This document shows positions 43,462 to 52,451 of a stretch of 64,000 nucleotides of DNA, one piece after another. Each line of letters starts with the position of its first letter. The stretch's first letter is position 1. The stretch lies in assembly GCF_030757795.1 (NCBI RefSeq), contig NZ_JAUQWH010000007.1, forward strand, positions 42,500-106,499, written 5' to 3'. This DNA is from Actinoplanes oryzae (lineage in GTDB: Bacteria; Actinomycetota; Actinomycetes; Mycobacteriales; Micromonosporaceae). The notes below the pieces were generated by a model. The model did not search any database, was not told the DNA's origin, and saw only the letters and a list, made by a program, of their open reading frames with translations. A program made the position numbers and the translations under genes.

Positions 43462-44655
43462 TCACCGCCCGTACGCGATCGGCAGGCTCCGCAGGGAGTG
43501 CACGATCTCGCTCGGGCGCCACGTCACGTCCTCCTGCGGCACGTCGAGCTCCAGCCGCCCGTACCGGTCGAGGAGCTTGCCGACGGCGATCTCCGCCTCC
43601 AACCGGGCCAGCGGCGCGCCCAGGCAGAAGTGGATGCCGTGGCCGAAGGCCAGGTGTCCGCGGGTGTCGCGGGTGATGTCGAAGCGGTCGGGCTCGGGGA
43701 ACCGGCTCTCGTCGCGATTGGCCGCCGGCAGCGCGATCCGCACCAGCTCGTGCCGCGGAATGGTCACGCCGGCGACGGTGACCGGCTCGGTCGTGAACCG
43801 CAGCGACGCCATGTGGACGGGGCTGTCGAACCGCAGGACCTCCTCGATCGCGCCGGGCAGCAGGCTCCGGTCGGACCGCAGCAGGCCGAGCTGGTCCGGA
43901 TGCCGCACCAGGCTGTGGACGGCGCTGCTGATCAGGGAGACCGTGGTCTCGTGGCCGGCGACGATCAGGATGCCGATCATGATCAGCACTTCCTGCGCGG
44001 TGAGCTGGTCGCCCTCGTCGGAGGCGAGGACGAGGGCGGACACCAGGTCCTGGGCGGGCTCGGCCCGTTTGCGCTCGATGAGCCCGGTCAGATAGCCGGC
44101 GAGGGCCGCGAACGCCTGCCCGGCCGACCCCGGCGGGTCATTGGTCACCAGGGCACCCGTCCACTCCCGGATGCGCTCGCGGTCCTCGTGCGGCACGCCC
44201 AGCATTTCGCTGATCACCGCGATCGGCAGCGGAAACGCGAAGGACTCGACGAGATCCGTCCGGCCCTCGTCACCCATCGCGTCGAGCAGGCCGTCGGTGA
44301 GCGCCTCGATGGCCGGGCGCAGGGCGGCGACCGTACGCGCGGTGAAGCCCTTGCTCACGAGCCGGCGCAGGCGGGTGTGTTCCGGCCGGTCGGTGTTGAG
44401 CATGTGCTCGACCATCGGCGAGTGCCACTCCGGCCCGTTCAGCCTCAGGACGGTCCGCGCGGTGCGGATGTCCTTGCTCAGCCGCGGGTCGTCGAGCAGG
44501 GCCCGCGCCTGGTCGTACCCCATGACGAGCCAGCCTTGCTCACCGCCGGGCAGCTCGGCGTACTGAACCGGCCCGCCGGCAGCGATCCGCCGGTACGTCG
44601 CCGCCGTGTCGGTCAGCAGTGTCTCGTCCAGCCGGACGGCGGGGTGAATGTCCAT
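43462..44655 (-). CDS. Cytochrome P450
   Basis: 397-aa soluble bacterial P450 of the CYP105/CYP107-like class. Landmarks: I-helix ILIVAGHETTVSLISSA (near residue 235), ExxR in PGAIEEVLRFDSP (near 270), and heme loop AFGHGIHFCLGAPLARLEAE with the ligand Cys near residue 343; end SLRSLPIAYGR. ATG at 44655. Needs ferredoxin and reductase, not encoded nearby. It lies 70 bp after an aldo/keto reductase on the same strand. A decayed paralogue fragment sits at 17983-18165. Confidence 0.93.
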   Translation of the reverse strand: MDIHPAVRLDETLLTDTAATYRRIAAGGPVQYAELPGGEQGWLVMGYDQARALLDDPRLSKDIRTARTVLRLNGPEWHSPMVEHMLNTDRPEHTRLRRLVSKGFTARTVAALRPAIEALTDGLLDAMGDEGRTDLVESFAFPLPIAVISEMLGVPHEDRERIREWTGALVTNDPPGSAGQAFAALAGYLTGLIERKRAEPAQDLVSALVLASDEGDQLTAQEVLIMIGILIVAGHETTVSLISSAVHSLVRHPDQLGLLRSDRSLLPGAIEEVLRFDSPVHMASLRFTTEPVTVAGVTIPRHELVRIALPAANRDESRFPEPDRFDITRDTRGHLAFGHGIHFCLGAPLARLEAEIAVGKLLDRYGRLELDVPQEDVTWRPSEIVHSLRSLPIAYGR

Positions 44656-44725
44656 GTCCGCTCACGACGCACCGGCGGCGCCGGCTGTTCATGACCGCGC
44701 ACTTCCGCGCACGGTCCCGGCGACC

Positions 44726-45637
44726 TCAGCCCGCGTGCGTGGGATCGGAGTCCCAGGCGAGGCCGTCGCCGCGGTCCATGGTATCGAGGGTTGCCATGTC
44801 GGTGTCGTCGATCCGGAAGGAGAACAGATCGGCGTTCTCGCGCATGCGGGCCGGCTTGGTGCTCTTGGGCAGGACGGGGTAGCCCTTCTGCACGCCCCAG
44901 CGCAGCAGCAGCTGGGCCTCGGTGACGCCGTACTTGGCGGCCATGGTCTTGAACGGGGAGTCCTCGCGCCGGCCCTCGGCCCGCTGGGCGTCGGTCTTGC
45001 TGCTGCCGTGCCCGGGGGCGGTGCGCCAGGTCGACAGCGGCGCAAGGCTGCTGTACGCGATCGGCGTGATGTTCTTCGCGGCGAGGGAGGAGACGATGCC
45101 GGGCTTCTGCGACCACGGGTGCAGCTCGATCTGGTTGGCGTGCGGCAACGGCAGGCCCGCCGCGGCGAGCTCCTCGATGTGCGCGGCATTGAAGTTCGAC
45201 ACGCCGATCGTGCGCGCCCTCTTGTTCTCGTGCAATTCGACCAGGGCACGCCACTGGTCGAGGCGCTGCCCGGGCTCGTACGGGGCGTGGATCAGGTAGA
45301 GGTCGACGTGGTCGAGGCCCAGCTTGTCGAGGCTCACGTCGAACGCGTCGAGCGTCTCGCGCGCCGACTTGAAGCCGCCCGGGCCCTGCGGCCACAGCTT
45401 GGTGGTCACGAACACGTCGTCGCGGCTCAGCCCGGCGGCGGCCAGCCCGCGGCGCAGGCCCTCGCCGACGCCGCGCTCGTTGGCGTACACCTCGGCGGTG
45501 TCGATGTGCCGGTAGCCGGCGGCGATGGCGGCCGCGACGGCGTCGGCGGCCTCGTCGTCGGGGATCAAGTAGGTGCCGAAGCCGAGGTAGGGGATCTCGA
45601 CGCCGTCGGCGAGGGTGCGGGTGGGCTGATCGGTCAT
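44726..45637 (-). CDS. Aldo/keto reductase (2,5-diketo-gluconate reductase-like)
   Basis: 303-aa AKR of the AKR5 type. Motifs: GFGTYLIPDDEAADAVAAAI, catalytic Asp/Tyr in YRHIDTAEVYANERGVG, Lys in VFVTTKLWPQGPGG, His in VDLYLIHAPYEPG, IGVSNFNAAHIEEL and cofactor loop VLPKSTKPARMREN. ATG at 45637. It starts 27 bp after the MmyB regulator gene on the same strand, a frequent pair in which the regulator controls the reductase. Confidence 0.92.
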   Translation of the reverse strand: MTDQPTRTLADGVEIPYLGFGTYLIPDDEAADAVAAAIAAGYRHIDTAEVYANERGVGEGLRRGLAAAGLSRDDVFVTTKLWPQGPGGFKSARETLDAFDVSLDKLGLDHVDLYLIHAPYEPGQRLDQWRALVELHENKRARTIGVSNFNAAHIEELAAAGLPLPHANQIELHPWSQKPGIVSSLAAKNITPIAYSSLAPLSTWRTAPGHGSSKTDAQRAEGRREDSPFKTMAAKYGVTEAQLLLRWGVQKGYPVLPKSTKPARMRENADLFSFRIDDTDMATLDTMDRGDGLAWDSDPTHAG

Positions 45638-45664
45638 GGGTCTCTCCTGGGTCGCACGGGGCGG

Positions 45665-46543
45665 TCAGTGGTGTTCGGTGCCTGCGGTGCGGTGCTGCGG
45701 GGCGTTGGTGGCCGACCAGCTCGCCAGCAGCCGCAGTTTCTCCTCCGAGGCCGAGCCCGGCTCGGCGGTGTAGGTGTTGATCGTCAGTCCGGGGTCGGAA
45801 GGCAGCGTCATCGCGGTGAACGTCAGCGTCATCTCGCCGGCGACGGGATGGCGCAAGGCTTTGACCCCGCTGAAGAGCAGCTCCACGTCGTGGGTCGCCC
45901 ACCAGGTGCGGAACGGCTCGCTGCGGGTGGCGAGCTCACCGACCAGGTCGGTCAGATCCTTGTCGTACGGGTCCCGGCCGGCCTCGGTGCGCAGCAGCGC
46001 CACGACATCGCGGCCGACCTCGGCCCAGTCGCGGTAGAAGTCGCGGGCCGCGGGGTCGAGGAAGGCGAAGCGAGCCATGTTGGGCCGACCGGCGGCGGCG
46101 TCGAGCGCGGGAGCCCACACAGCGCGCCCGAGCGCGTTGGCGGCGAGGATGTCGAAGCGCCCGTTGCGCACCAGCACCGCGGAGCCGGTGACCGTGTCGA
46201 GGAAATGCTGCACCGCGGGGCGGATCGCCGGTGACGGCGGGCGCCGGTGCTTCGACCGGCCCGCCCGGGAGGCGCGGGCGAGGGCGAACAAGTGGGTGCG
46301 TTCGGCCTCGTCCAGCTGCAGGGCGCCGGCGATCGCGGTCAGCACGCTGTCGGAGGCGGTGCTCAGGTTGCCCTTCTCCAGGCGCACGTAATAGTCGACC
46401 GAGACGCCGGCGAGCCAGGCCACCTCGTCCCGGCGCAGCCCGGGCACCCGGCGCGGCCCGTACGCCGGCAGGCCCGCCCGCTCGGGGGTGATCTTCGCGC
46501 GGCGCGTCCTGAGGAAGTCGCGCACCTCGGCCCGGTTGTCCAT
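45665..46543 (-). CDS. XRE/MmyB family transcriptional regulator
   Basis: 292-aa regulator, paralogue of the gene at 20289-21155. XRE HTH at residues about 8-75 (VRDFLRTRRAKITPERAGLP, VPGLRRDEVAWLAGVSVDYY, VRLEKGNLSTASDSVLTAIA), then the MmyB ligand domain with VLVRNGRFDILAANALGRAV, FLDPAARDFYRDWAEVGR, LRHPVAGEMTLTFTAM and NTYTAEPGSASEEKLRLLAS. ATG at 46543. Probably regulates the downstream aldo/keto reductase and possibly the P450. Confidence 0.9.
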   Translation of the reverse strand: MDNRAEVRDFLRTRRAKITPERAGLPAYGPRRVPGLRRDEVAWLAGVSVDYYVRLEKGNLSTASDSVLTAIAGALQLDEAERTHLFALARASRAGRSKHRRPPSPAIRPAVQHFLDTVTGSAVLVRNGRFDILAANALGRAVWAPALDAAAGRPNMARFAFLDPAARDFYRDWAEVGRDVVALLRTEAGRDPYDKDLTDLVGELATRSEPFRTWWATHDVELLFSGVKALRHPVAGEMTLTFTAMTLPSDPGLTINTYTAEPGSASEEKLRLLASWSATNAPQHRTAGTEHH

Positions 46544-46580
46544 GCCTCCACGGTAGGCGCGCCGCCGATGATCTGAGGGG

Positions 46581-48788
46581 TCACAACGTGACCCCCTCCG
46601 CGAGTACGGCTTCCACCGTCGCGAGCAGTGCCGCGGCAGCCGCGCGCGGATCGCCGTACGGTTCGGCGCCGTAGTCGCGGCCGGCCCGCAGCCAGGTCTC
46701 GGTGTGCTGGTACCAGTCGACCGGTGTGGTCGGCTCACCCCGCAGCAGGTGCCGGAGCTCGGCGAGCCATATCGTCCACCGCGAGCGGTAGAAGTCGCCC
46801 ACGAGGCCGGACCAGTCCCGGTTGGCGTACCCCGCGAGCACCGTCGCGTCCTCGTATCCCCACGAGGTGAGCAGGCGCTTGCTCTCCCGTACGAGATAGG
46901 CGGACTCGGCCGCCGACGAGCCCCACGCCGCCGCGTCGGCGGTCCACGCGCCGAGCAGGAAATGCCGGTTCGTCGCGAGCACCGCCTCCTGCCCGTCGAG
47001 CAGCGCCAGGAACCGGGCCGCCCGGACGTCGAACGACGCGACGTCGCCGGCCTCGACGGCTGCGGCAACGGCACGCAGGGCGATCCGGGCGACGTCGCCG
47101 GCCACCTGGCGGGCGATGTCGACCAGGTCGTGGACGAATCCCGGGGTGTCGAGCGTGGCCGGCGTGGCCAGCATGGCGCGCAGCGCGGGCACCAGGCCGT
47201 CCTCGGGATAGCCGAGCGTGCCCGGCCCGACGGGGCTGGCCCCCGTGGCATGCGTGCTCGGCACGGCGGCGAACACGGAGTCGGTGCTCGCGTAGACCTG
47301 GAAAGCGGCAAGGTCGCCGGATGTGTCGAGGACGGCGGCCACGGCGGCGTCCCGGTCCACCGCGCCGGCGTCGACCGGGCTTCCGGCCAGCGCCCGGGTG
47401 GCCTCGTCGGAGAGGCGGGCGGTCGTCTCGGGGCGCCAGGAACGATAGGCGGTGTCGAGCAGTGTTCGCCAGGCGCTCAGCGCGTTCTCGTCGGCCGCGC
47501 CGTAGCGCGCGGTGGTCCACGTACGGATCCAGGCGTCCAGGTCGACGGGGCGATCGGCCCAGGTGAGGTCGCCGAAGAGGTCCCAGACGACCGGGTTGTT
47601 GCCCACGCCCTCGGCCATGTCGGTGAGTCCGGCGGCGTTCCATCGGCCGGGCAGGGCGGCCATCGAGCGGAGGTCGCCGTAGAGGCCGTTACGACCGCCG
47701 TAGTTGGGCAGGATGCCGTGCACCCGCGGCGCTCCGGCGAAGTCGCCGAGCTGGTCGAACGCCTCGCCGGTGAGGTCGAGGACGAGAACCCGCCCGAGGT
47801 CGATCGCCTCGAGGATCGCCCGGCGCGGATTGCCCGCCCAGGCCTGCATCACCCAGGTCGCCTCCGGGTCGGCGGCGAGCATGGCGGCCTGGACGCCCCG
47901 CGCGGCCGCGCCGATGTCGAACTCCCCCACCTTGCCGCCCTCGTGCAGCAGGTCGACGGCCCACATGCCGTGGGCGCCGAAGGCCCGGCGCTGTTCGGCG
48001 TAGAAGACCCGGGCCACCGCGGCGTACGCCTCCGTCGTGGTGCTGAGCCAGTCGGGGCGCTCGGGCCCGGCGACGTCCATGAACCACTTGCCCTGGGCCA
48101 CCGTCGGCGCATGCTCGTGGCGATCGGCGAATCCCGGCGGCACGGTGCCGCTGAAACCGGGCAGGATCGGCGTGATGCCGAGGTCGGTCATGCGCTGGAT
48201 GACGCGCCGGCCGAGGGCTGCCCGGCGGTCGATGAGCTCGCGGGTGGTGCCCTCCCCGAAGCTCTGGATGTTGTTGAGCCACATCCACGGCTGATGCGAG
48301 GGCGGGGCGATCCAGCGCAGGATCTCCTCCGGCGGGTAGCCGAACCGCGTGAACGTCTCGAGCCAGACGAGCTCCTGGCCGAGGGTGAGGTGCGCGGCCG
48401 TCACCCCGCTCGCGGCCAGCAGGTCCAGTTCGGCTTCCCACTGCGGCCACTGGAAGAACGGAGTGGTGTAGCCGCCGACGCAGATGTTGTAGGCGATGCG
48501 GTGGGCGAGCTGGGCGGTGCCTTCGACGGCGATACCTTCAGGCAGCGACCCGCGTACCGGCCGTGTTCCGAACCGGCCGACGTATGCCACTCCGGTCCTG
48601 CGGACGAAGGCGCTGTAGCCGGCGATCGCGGCGCCCGCCCCGCTCGCCCGGACGTGCACCGTGTCCCCCAATGCCCGTACGGAAAAGTGGTCGGGACCCG
48701 GCGTGGGTTCGACGGTCACGTGGATGCGGTCCCCCGGCAGCGCGCTGAGGCGCTGGATCGCCTCGTGAGCCGTTCGTTCGGGCGTCAT
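46581..48788 (-). CDS. Alpha-N-acetylglucosaminidase (GH89-like), cytosolic
   Basis: 735-aa protein with NAGLU/GH89 architecture: small N-terminal domain (to about residue 90), (beta/alpha)8 domain with AYNICVGGYTTPFFQWPQWE, GITPILPGFSGTVPPGF, general acid/base Glu in DLLHEGGKVGEFD (near 282), NYGGRNGLYGDL and presumed nucleophile Glu in DMAEGVGNNPVVWDL (near 392), then the all-helical C-terminal domain. No signal peptide, unlike many bacterial GH89 enzymes. ATG overlaps the MFS stop (ATGA). Last gene of the GH65-MFS-GH89 operon, so the imported sugar probably carries an alpha-linked N-acetylglucosamine or similar unit. Confidence 0.85.
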   Translation of the reverse strand: MTPERTAHEAIQRLSALPGDRIHVTVEPTPGPDHFSVRALGDTVHVRASGAGAAIAGYSAFVRRTGVAYVGRFGTRPVRGSLPEGIAVEGTAQLAHRIAYNICVGGYTTPFFQWPQWEAELDLLAASGVTAAHLTLGQELVWLETFTRFGYPPEEILRWIAPPSHQPWMWLNNIQSFGEGTTRELIDRRAALGRRVIQRMTDLGITPILPGFSGTVPPGFADRHEHAPTVAQGKWFMDVAGPERPDWLSTTTEAYAAVARVFYAEQRRAFGAHGMWAVDLLHEGGKVGEFDIGAAARGVQAAMLAADPEATWVMQAWAGNPRRAILEAIDLGRVLVLDLTGEAFDQLGDFAGAPRVHGILPNYGGRNGLYGDLRSMAALPGRWNAAGLTDMAEGVGNNPVVWDLFGDLTWADRPVDLDAWIRTWTTARYGAADENALSAWRTLLDTAYRSWRPETTARLSDEATRALAGSPVDAGAVDRDAAVAAVLDTSGDLAAFQVYASTDSVFAAVPSTHATGASPVGPGTLGYPEDGLVPALRAMLATPATLDTPGFVHDLVDIARQVAGDVARIALRAVAAAVEAGDVASFDVRAARFLALLDGQEAVLATNRHFLLGAWTADAAAWGSSAAESAYLVRESKRLLTSWGYEDATVLAGYANRDWSGLVGDFYRSRWTIWLAELRHLLRGEPTTPVDWYQHTETWLRAGRDYGAEPYGDPRAAAAALLATVEAVLAEGVTL

Positions 48789-50050
48789 ACCTGCACCATT
48801 TCCTGGTCGTCGGTGACCGCTTCCTTGTTGTCGGTGACCGTGCCGGAGCGAACACGCAGCACGGTCAGGCTGCCCAGCAGGGCGATCGCGCCGGCGGACA
48901 GGAAGAGAGCGGGATATCCGCCGAGGCTGTTCACCGCGACGGACGCGAGGAACGGCGCAATCACCTGCGGCGCGTTCAAGGCGATGTGGAAGACACCGAG
49001 GTCACGCCCGGCGTCACCGGTCCGGGGCAGGACGATCGTGGCCAGCGCGAGGTCGACGCCGAGGAACGCACCGAGGGCGAAGCCGCCGATGGCCGCCTGC
49101 ACCAGGTAGGCCGGCCACGACGGCCAGGCGAGGGGCACGACCATCGACACGGTGAGCAGCAGCGAGGACGCCACCACGAAGGCCCGGTGGTGTCCGAAGC
49201 GGTCGGCCAGCGGTCCGGAGACCACGGTGCCGAGCGTGACCAGGACCAGGTTGATCGTGCCGCTGGTGGCGACGGCCTCGGCCGCCGTCAGGTCCGCGGG
49301 CAGCCGGATGTGGTCCTGCAGGATGTAGAGCCCGAAGCCGCTGATCATGTTGTAGCCGAGATAGAGGACGGCGCGGGAGATGAAGACCCAGCGGTAGTCG
49401 TGGAACCGCAGACTGCCGAACATGGTCCGGAGCCCCGCGGCCGGTGTGCGGCGCTCGACGGCTTGCCGGTCACCGTGCGGATCTCGGACGAGGAAGGCGC
49501 ACAGGGCGGACGCCACGGCGAACAGGACCGCGAGCAGCACATAACCGACGGCGACGGAGCCGGCGAACGCGGCGCCGAGCTGGACGCCGAGAATGGCGCC
49601 GACGGGCAGGCCGAGACCTTGCACCGTGCTGGCCAGGCCGTGCCGGCGTGCCGGGATCCGCTCGGGGATGGCCGACAGGATGATGTTGAGGCCGATGTTG
49701 ATGGTCGCCTGCACCAGGAACCAGCCCACCAGCAGGCCGGGGACCGACCCGGCGAGACCGAGCAGCACCAGGGCGGCGGCGGTGGCCACGCCGCCCCCCA
49801 GGATCCACGGCGCCCGGCGGCCCCAGCGGCTCGAGGTCCGGTCGGACAGCAGGCCGGCGATCGGCGGCACGGCCAGCGAGGCGATCGCGCTCACGCCGGT
49901 GATGAGGGCCAGCGCCGAGGTGGCACCGTCGCCGGCGGCCTCGCGTACCTGCGTGGGCAACAGGATCTGCAGGACGCCGCCGACGGCCGCGTAGCCGAAC
50001 ACGTTGAGGACGAACATGGCGGTCAGCAGGGGACCGACCCGGGACCTCAT
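48785..50050 (-). CDS. MFS transporter, glycoside importer
   Basis: 421-aa, 12-TM carrier. Blocks: N-terminal LPTQVREAAGDGATSALALI, loop LLSDRTSSRWGRRAPWILGG, and VLPRTGDAGRDLGVFHIALN, homologous to VLPSTDDAGKDLAIINIA in the MFS at 30546-31841. Translationally coupled at both ends (ATGA with the GH65 gene upstream and with the GH89 gene downstream). Most likely brings an oligosaccharide into the cell for the two flanking enzymes. Confidence 0.88.
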   Translation of the reverse strand: MRSRVGPLLTAMFVLNVFGYAAVGGVLQILLPTQVREAAGDGATSALALITGVSAIASLAVPPIAGLLSDRTSSRWGRRAPWILGGGVATAAALVLLGLAGSVPGLLVGWFLVQATINIGLNIILSAIPERIPARRHGLASTVQGLGLPVGAILGVQLGAAFAGSVAVGYVLLAVLFAVASALCAFLVRDPHGDRQAVERRTPAAGLRTMFGSLRFHDYRWVFISRAVLYLGYNMISGFGLYILQDHIRLPADLTAAEAVATSGTINLVLVTLGTVVSGPLADRFGHHRAFVVASSLLLTVSMVVPLAWPSWPAYLVQAAIGGFALGAFLGVDLALATIVLPRTGDAGRDLGVFHIALNAPQVIAPFLASVAVNSLGGYPALFLSAGAIALLGSLTVLRVRSGTVTDNKEAVTDDQEMVQV

Positions 50051-52401
50051 GCCTGCCCCTCGCGGACGCGGCGGGCCAGCGGTTCCCGGCCGGGCGGCTG
50101 ACGCACCGGCTCCACGTCGGGCGGCGCCGGGATCGGCAGTTCCAGGGAGCCGTTGCGGGGCACGGTGACGAGTTCCCCGTGGTGGCGCAGGTCCAGGTCG
50201 TCACCGGCGAGGAGCCGGTACACCGCGTGCCCGGGGGTGATCGTCACCTGCAGGCGCCGGCCGCGCCAGCGGACCCGGAACGCGATGCGGGTCAGCGCCT
50301 CCGGCAGGCGGGGCGCGAACGCCAGACAGGTCGAGAGGTGGCGCAGACCGCCGAACCCGGCGACCACCCCGTTCCACGCGCCGGCCAGCGCGGCCAGATG
50401 CAGGCCGTGCTCGGTGTTGCCGGCCAGATCGCCCAGGTCCAGCTGCGCGGTCTCACACACATAGTCGTACGCGAGACCGAGGTGGCCCGTCTCGGCCGCG
50501 AGCACCGCCTGCGTGGCCGCCGACAGCGACGAGTCGCGGACGGTGATCTGCTCGTAGTAGGCGAAGTTGCGCGCCTTCTGCTCGGGCGTGAAGGCCTCCG
50601 GGCACAGCTGCATCGCCAGCACCAGGTCGGCCTGTTTGACGACCTGTTTGCGGTAGATGTCGAAGTAGGGGAAGTGCAGCATCAGGGGGTACTTCTCGAC
50701 CGGCGTCGACGCGAAGTCCCACATCGCGTGGCTGGTGAAGCCCTCGGACTGCTCGTGCACACCGAGCTTGGCGTCGAAGGGGAGGAACATGTCGGCCGCG
50801 GCGGCCCGCCAGGAGGCGATCTCGTGGTCCGGGACGGCGGCCCGGCCGGGGTGACGTTCGCAGGCGTCCGCCGCCCCGGCGAGATTCCGCTGGGCGAGCA
50901 GGTTGGTGTAAAGGTTGTTGTCGGCGACCGCGCTGTATTCGTCGGGCCCGGTGACGCCGTCGATGCGAAACGTGCCGTCCGGGCCGCGCTGGCCCACCGA
51001 CATCCACAGCCGGGCGGTCTCCACCAGCAGTTCCAGCGCGACGTCCCGTTCGAAGCCCGCGTCGCCGGTGGCTTGGACATGCCGGATGGCGGCGTCGGCG
51101 ATGTCGGCGTTGACGTGGAAGGCCGCGGTGCCGGCGGGCCAGTACCCGGAGCACTCCTCGCCGCGGACCGTACGCCAGGGGAACGCCGCGCCCTTCAGCC
51201 CGAGCTGCTCCGCGCGCTCCCGCGCCTGCGGGAGGATGGACTGCCGCCAGCGCAGCGCGTCGGCCGCGGCCTCCGGCACGGTGTGGCTGAGCATCGGCAG
51301 CACGAACGTCTCGGTGTCCCAGAAGGTGTGGCCGTCGTAGCCGGGACCGGTCAGGCCCTTGGCTCCGATCGCGCGCCGCTCGGCCCGGGCACCCGCCTGC
51401 AGCACGTGGAACAGCGCGAACCGGACTGCCTGCTGCAGCTGTGGATCGCCCTCGATCTCGACGTCCGCGCCGGCCCAGAAGTCGGTGAGGTAGCGGCGCT
51501 GCTCGTCGAGCAGGCCTTCGAAACCGTGGTAGCGCGCGATCGTCCGGGCGGCCCGGACCTGATCGTTGAGCGCCGACATGGATCGGCTCGCCGACCATCC
51601 GTACGCCAGGTGTTTGACGATCCGCAGGTGCTGCCCGGGCTGCAGGCGGCAGACCACCGTGGTGCGGCCGATGTCCGGCTGCGCCGACGAGTGGACCTGG
51701 AAGCCGTCCGGGCCGTCGATGTCGTGGGCCATCGTCGCGGCCATCCGCAGTCCGGAGTGCTGGACCCGGTGCAGCAGCGTGACGCCCGAGTCGTCGAGGA
51801 AGTGCGCCTCCGGCCGCAACGGGTTCAGCAGGGCCGCCTCGACCCGCGGGTCGCCGCCGGAGGACGGCAGGTCCTCGTTGGCCATCAGCTCGGACTGCAC
51901 GACGACCAGGATCGGCTGGTCGACCGCGCTCACGGTGTACCGGACGGCCGCGACGGCCCGCTGGACCAGCGACACCAGCCGCTCGCTGCGGACCCGGACC
52001 GCCTTGCCCGCGGGCGAGACCCACTCGAGCTCGCGGGTCAGCACCCCGCTGCGGAAGTCCAGCACCCGCTCGTGGGATCGCAGATCGCCGTAGCGGACGT
52101 CCAGCGGCGCGTCGTCGACCATGAGCCGGATCATCTTGCCGTTGGTCACGTTGATGATCGACTGCCCGGACTCCGGATAGCCGTAACCGCCTTCCGCGTA
52201 CGGCAGGGGACGGTGTTCGAAGAACGAGTTGAGGTAGGTGCCGGGCTGTCCGTAGGGCTCGCCCTCATCAAAGTTGCCGCGCAGTCCGATGTGGCCGTTG
52301 GCCAACGCGAAGACCGACTCGGCGTGCCCGAGCTCGCCGAGGGCGAGACCGGTTTCCCGGACGGCCCACGGTTCCACGCCGAAGTTTCGTTGTTCCAGCA
52401 T
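50047..52401 (-). CDS. Glycoside hydrolase family 65 (maltose/kojibiose/trehalose phosphorylase type)
   Basis: 784-aa GH65 protein. N-terminal beta-sandwich (ESVFALANGHIGLRGNFDEG, TYLNSFFEHRPLPYAEGGYG), linker, (alpha/alpha)6 barrel with YDGHTFWDTETFVLPMLSHT, SGYWPAGTAAFHVNADIADA and the catalytic acid Glu in VTGPDEYSAVADNNLYTN (near residue 487), and a C-terminal beta domain (HLSTCLAFAPRLPEALTRIA). Phosphate-binding residues cannot be judged by eye, so phosphorylase versus hydrolase is undecided. AGGAGTG precedes the ATG. First gene of the operon, 50 bp after a secreted hydrolase gene on the same strand. Confidence 0.9.
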   Translation of the reverse strand: MLEQRNFGVEPWAVRETGLALGELGHAESVFALANGHIGLRGNFDEGEPYGQPGTYLNSFFEHRPLPYAEGGYGYPESGQSIINVTNGKMIRLMVDDAPLDVRYGDLRSHERVLDFRSGVLTRELEWVSPAGKAVRVRSERLVSLVQRAVAAVRYTVSAVDQPILVVVQSELMANEDLPSSGGDPRVEAALLNPLRPEAHFLDDSGVTLLHRVQHSGLRMAATMAHDIDGPDGFQVHSSAQPDIGRTTVVCRLQPGQHLRIVKHLAYGWSASRSMSALNDQVRAARTIARYHGFEGLLDEQRRYLTDFWAGADVEIEGDPQLQQAVRFALFHVLQAGARAERRAIGAKGLTGPGYDGHTFWDTETFVLPMLSHTVPEAAADALRWRQSILPQARERAEQLGLKGAAFPWRTVRGEECSGYWPAGTAAFHVNADIADAAIRHVQATGDAGFERDVALELLVETARLWMSVGQRGPDGTFRIDGVTGPDEYSAVADNNLYTNLLAQRNLAGAADACERHPGRAAVPDHEIASWRAAAADMFLPFDAKLGVHEQSEGFTSHAMWDFASTPVEKYPLMLHFPYFDIYRKQVVKQADLVLAMQLCPEAFTPEQKARNFAYYEQITVRDSSLSAATQAVLAAETGHLGLAYDYVCETAQLDLGDLAGNTEHGLHLAALAGAWNGVVAGFGGLRHLSTCLAFAPRLPEALTRIAFRVRWRGRRLQVTITPGHAVYRLLAGDDLDLRHHGELVTVPRNGSLELPIPAPPDVEPVRQPPGREPLARRVREGQA

Positions 52402-52451
52402 TGTTCACTCCTGTGGGAAACGGTGGGCCGGGGAAAGCGGTGGCCGCCGGA

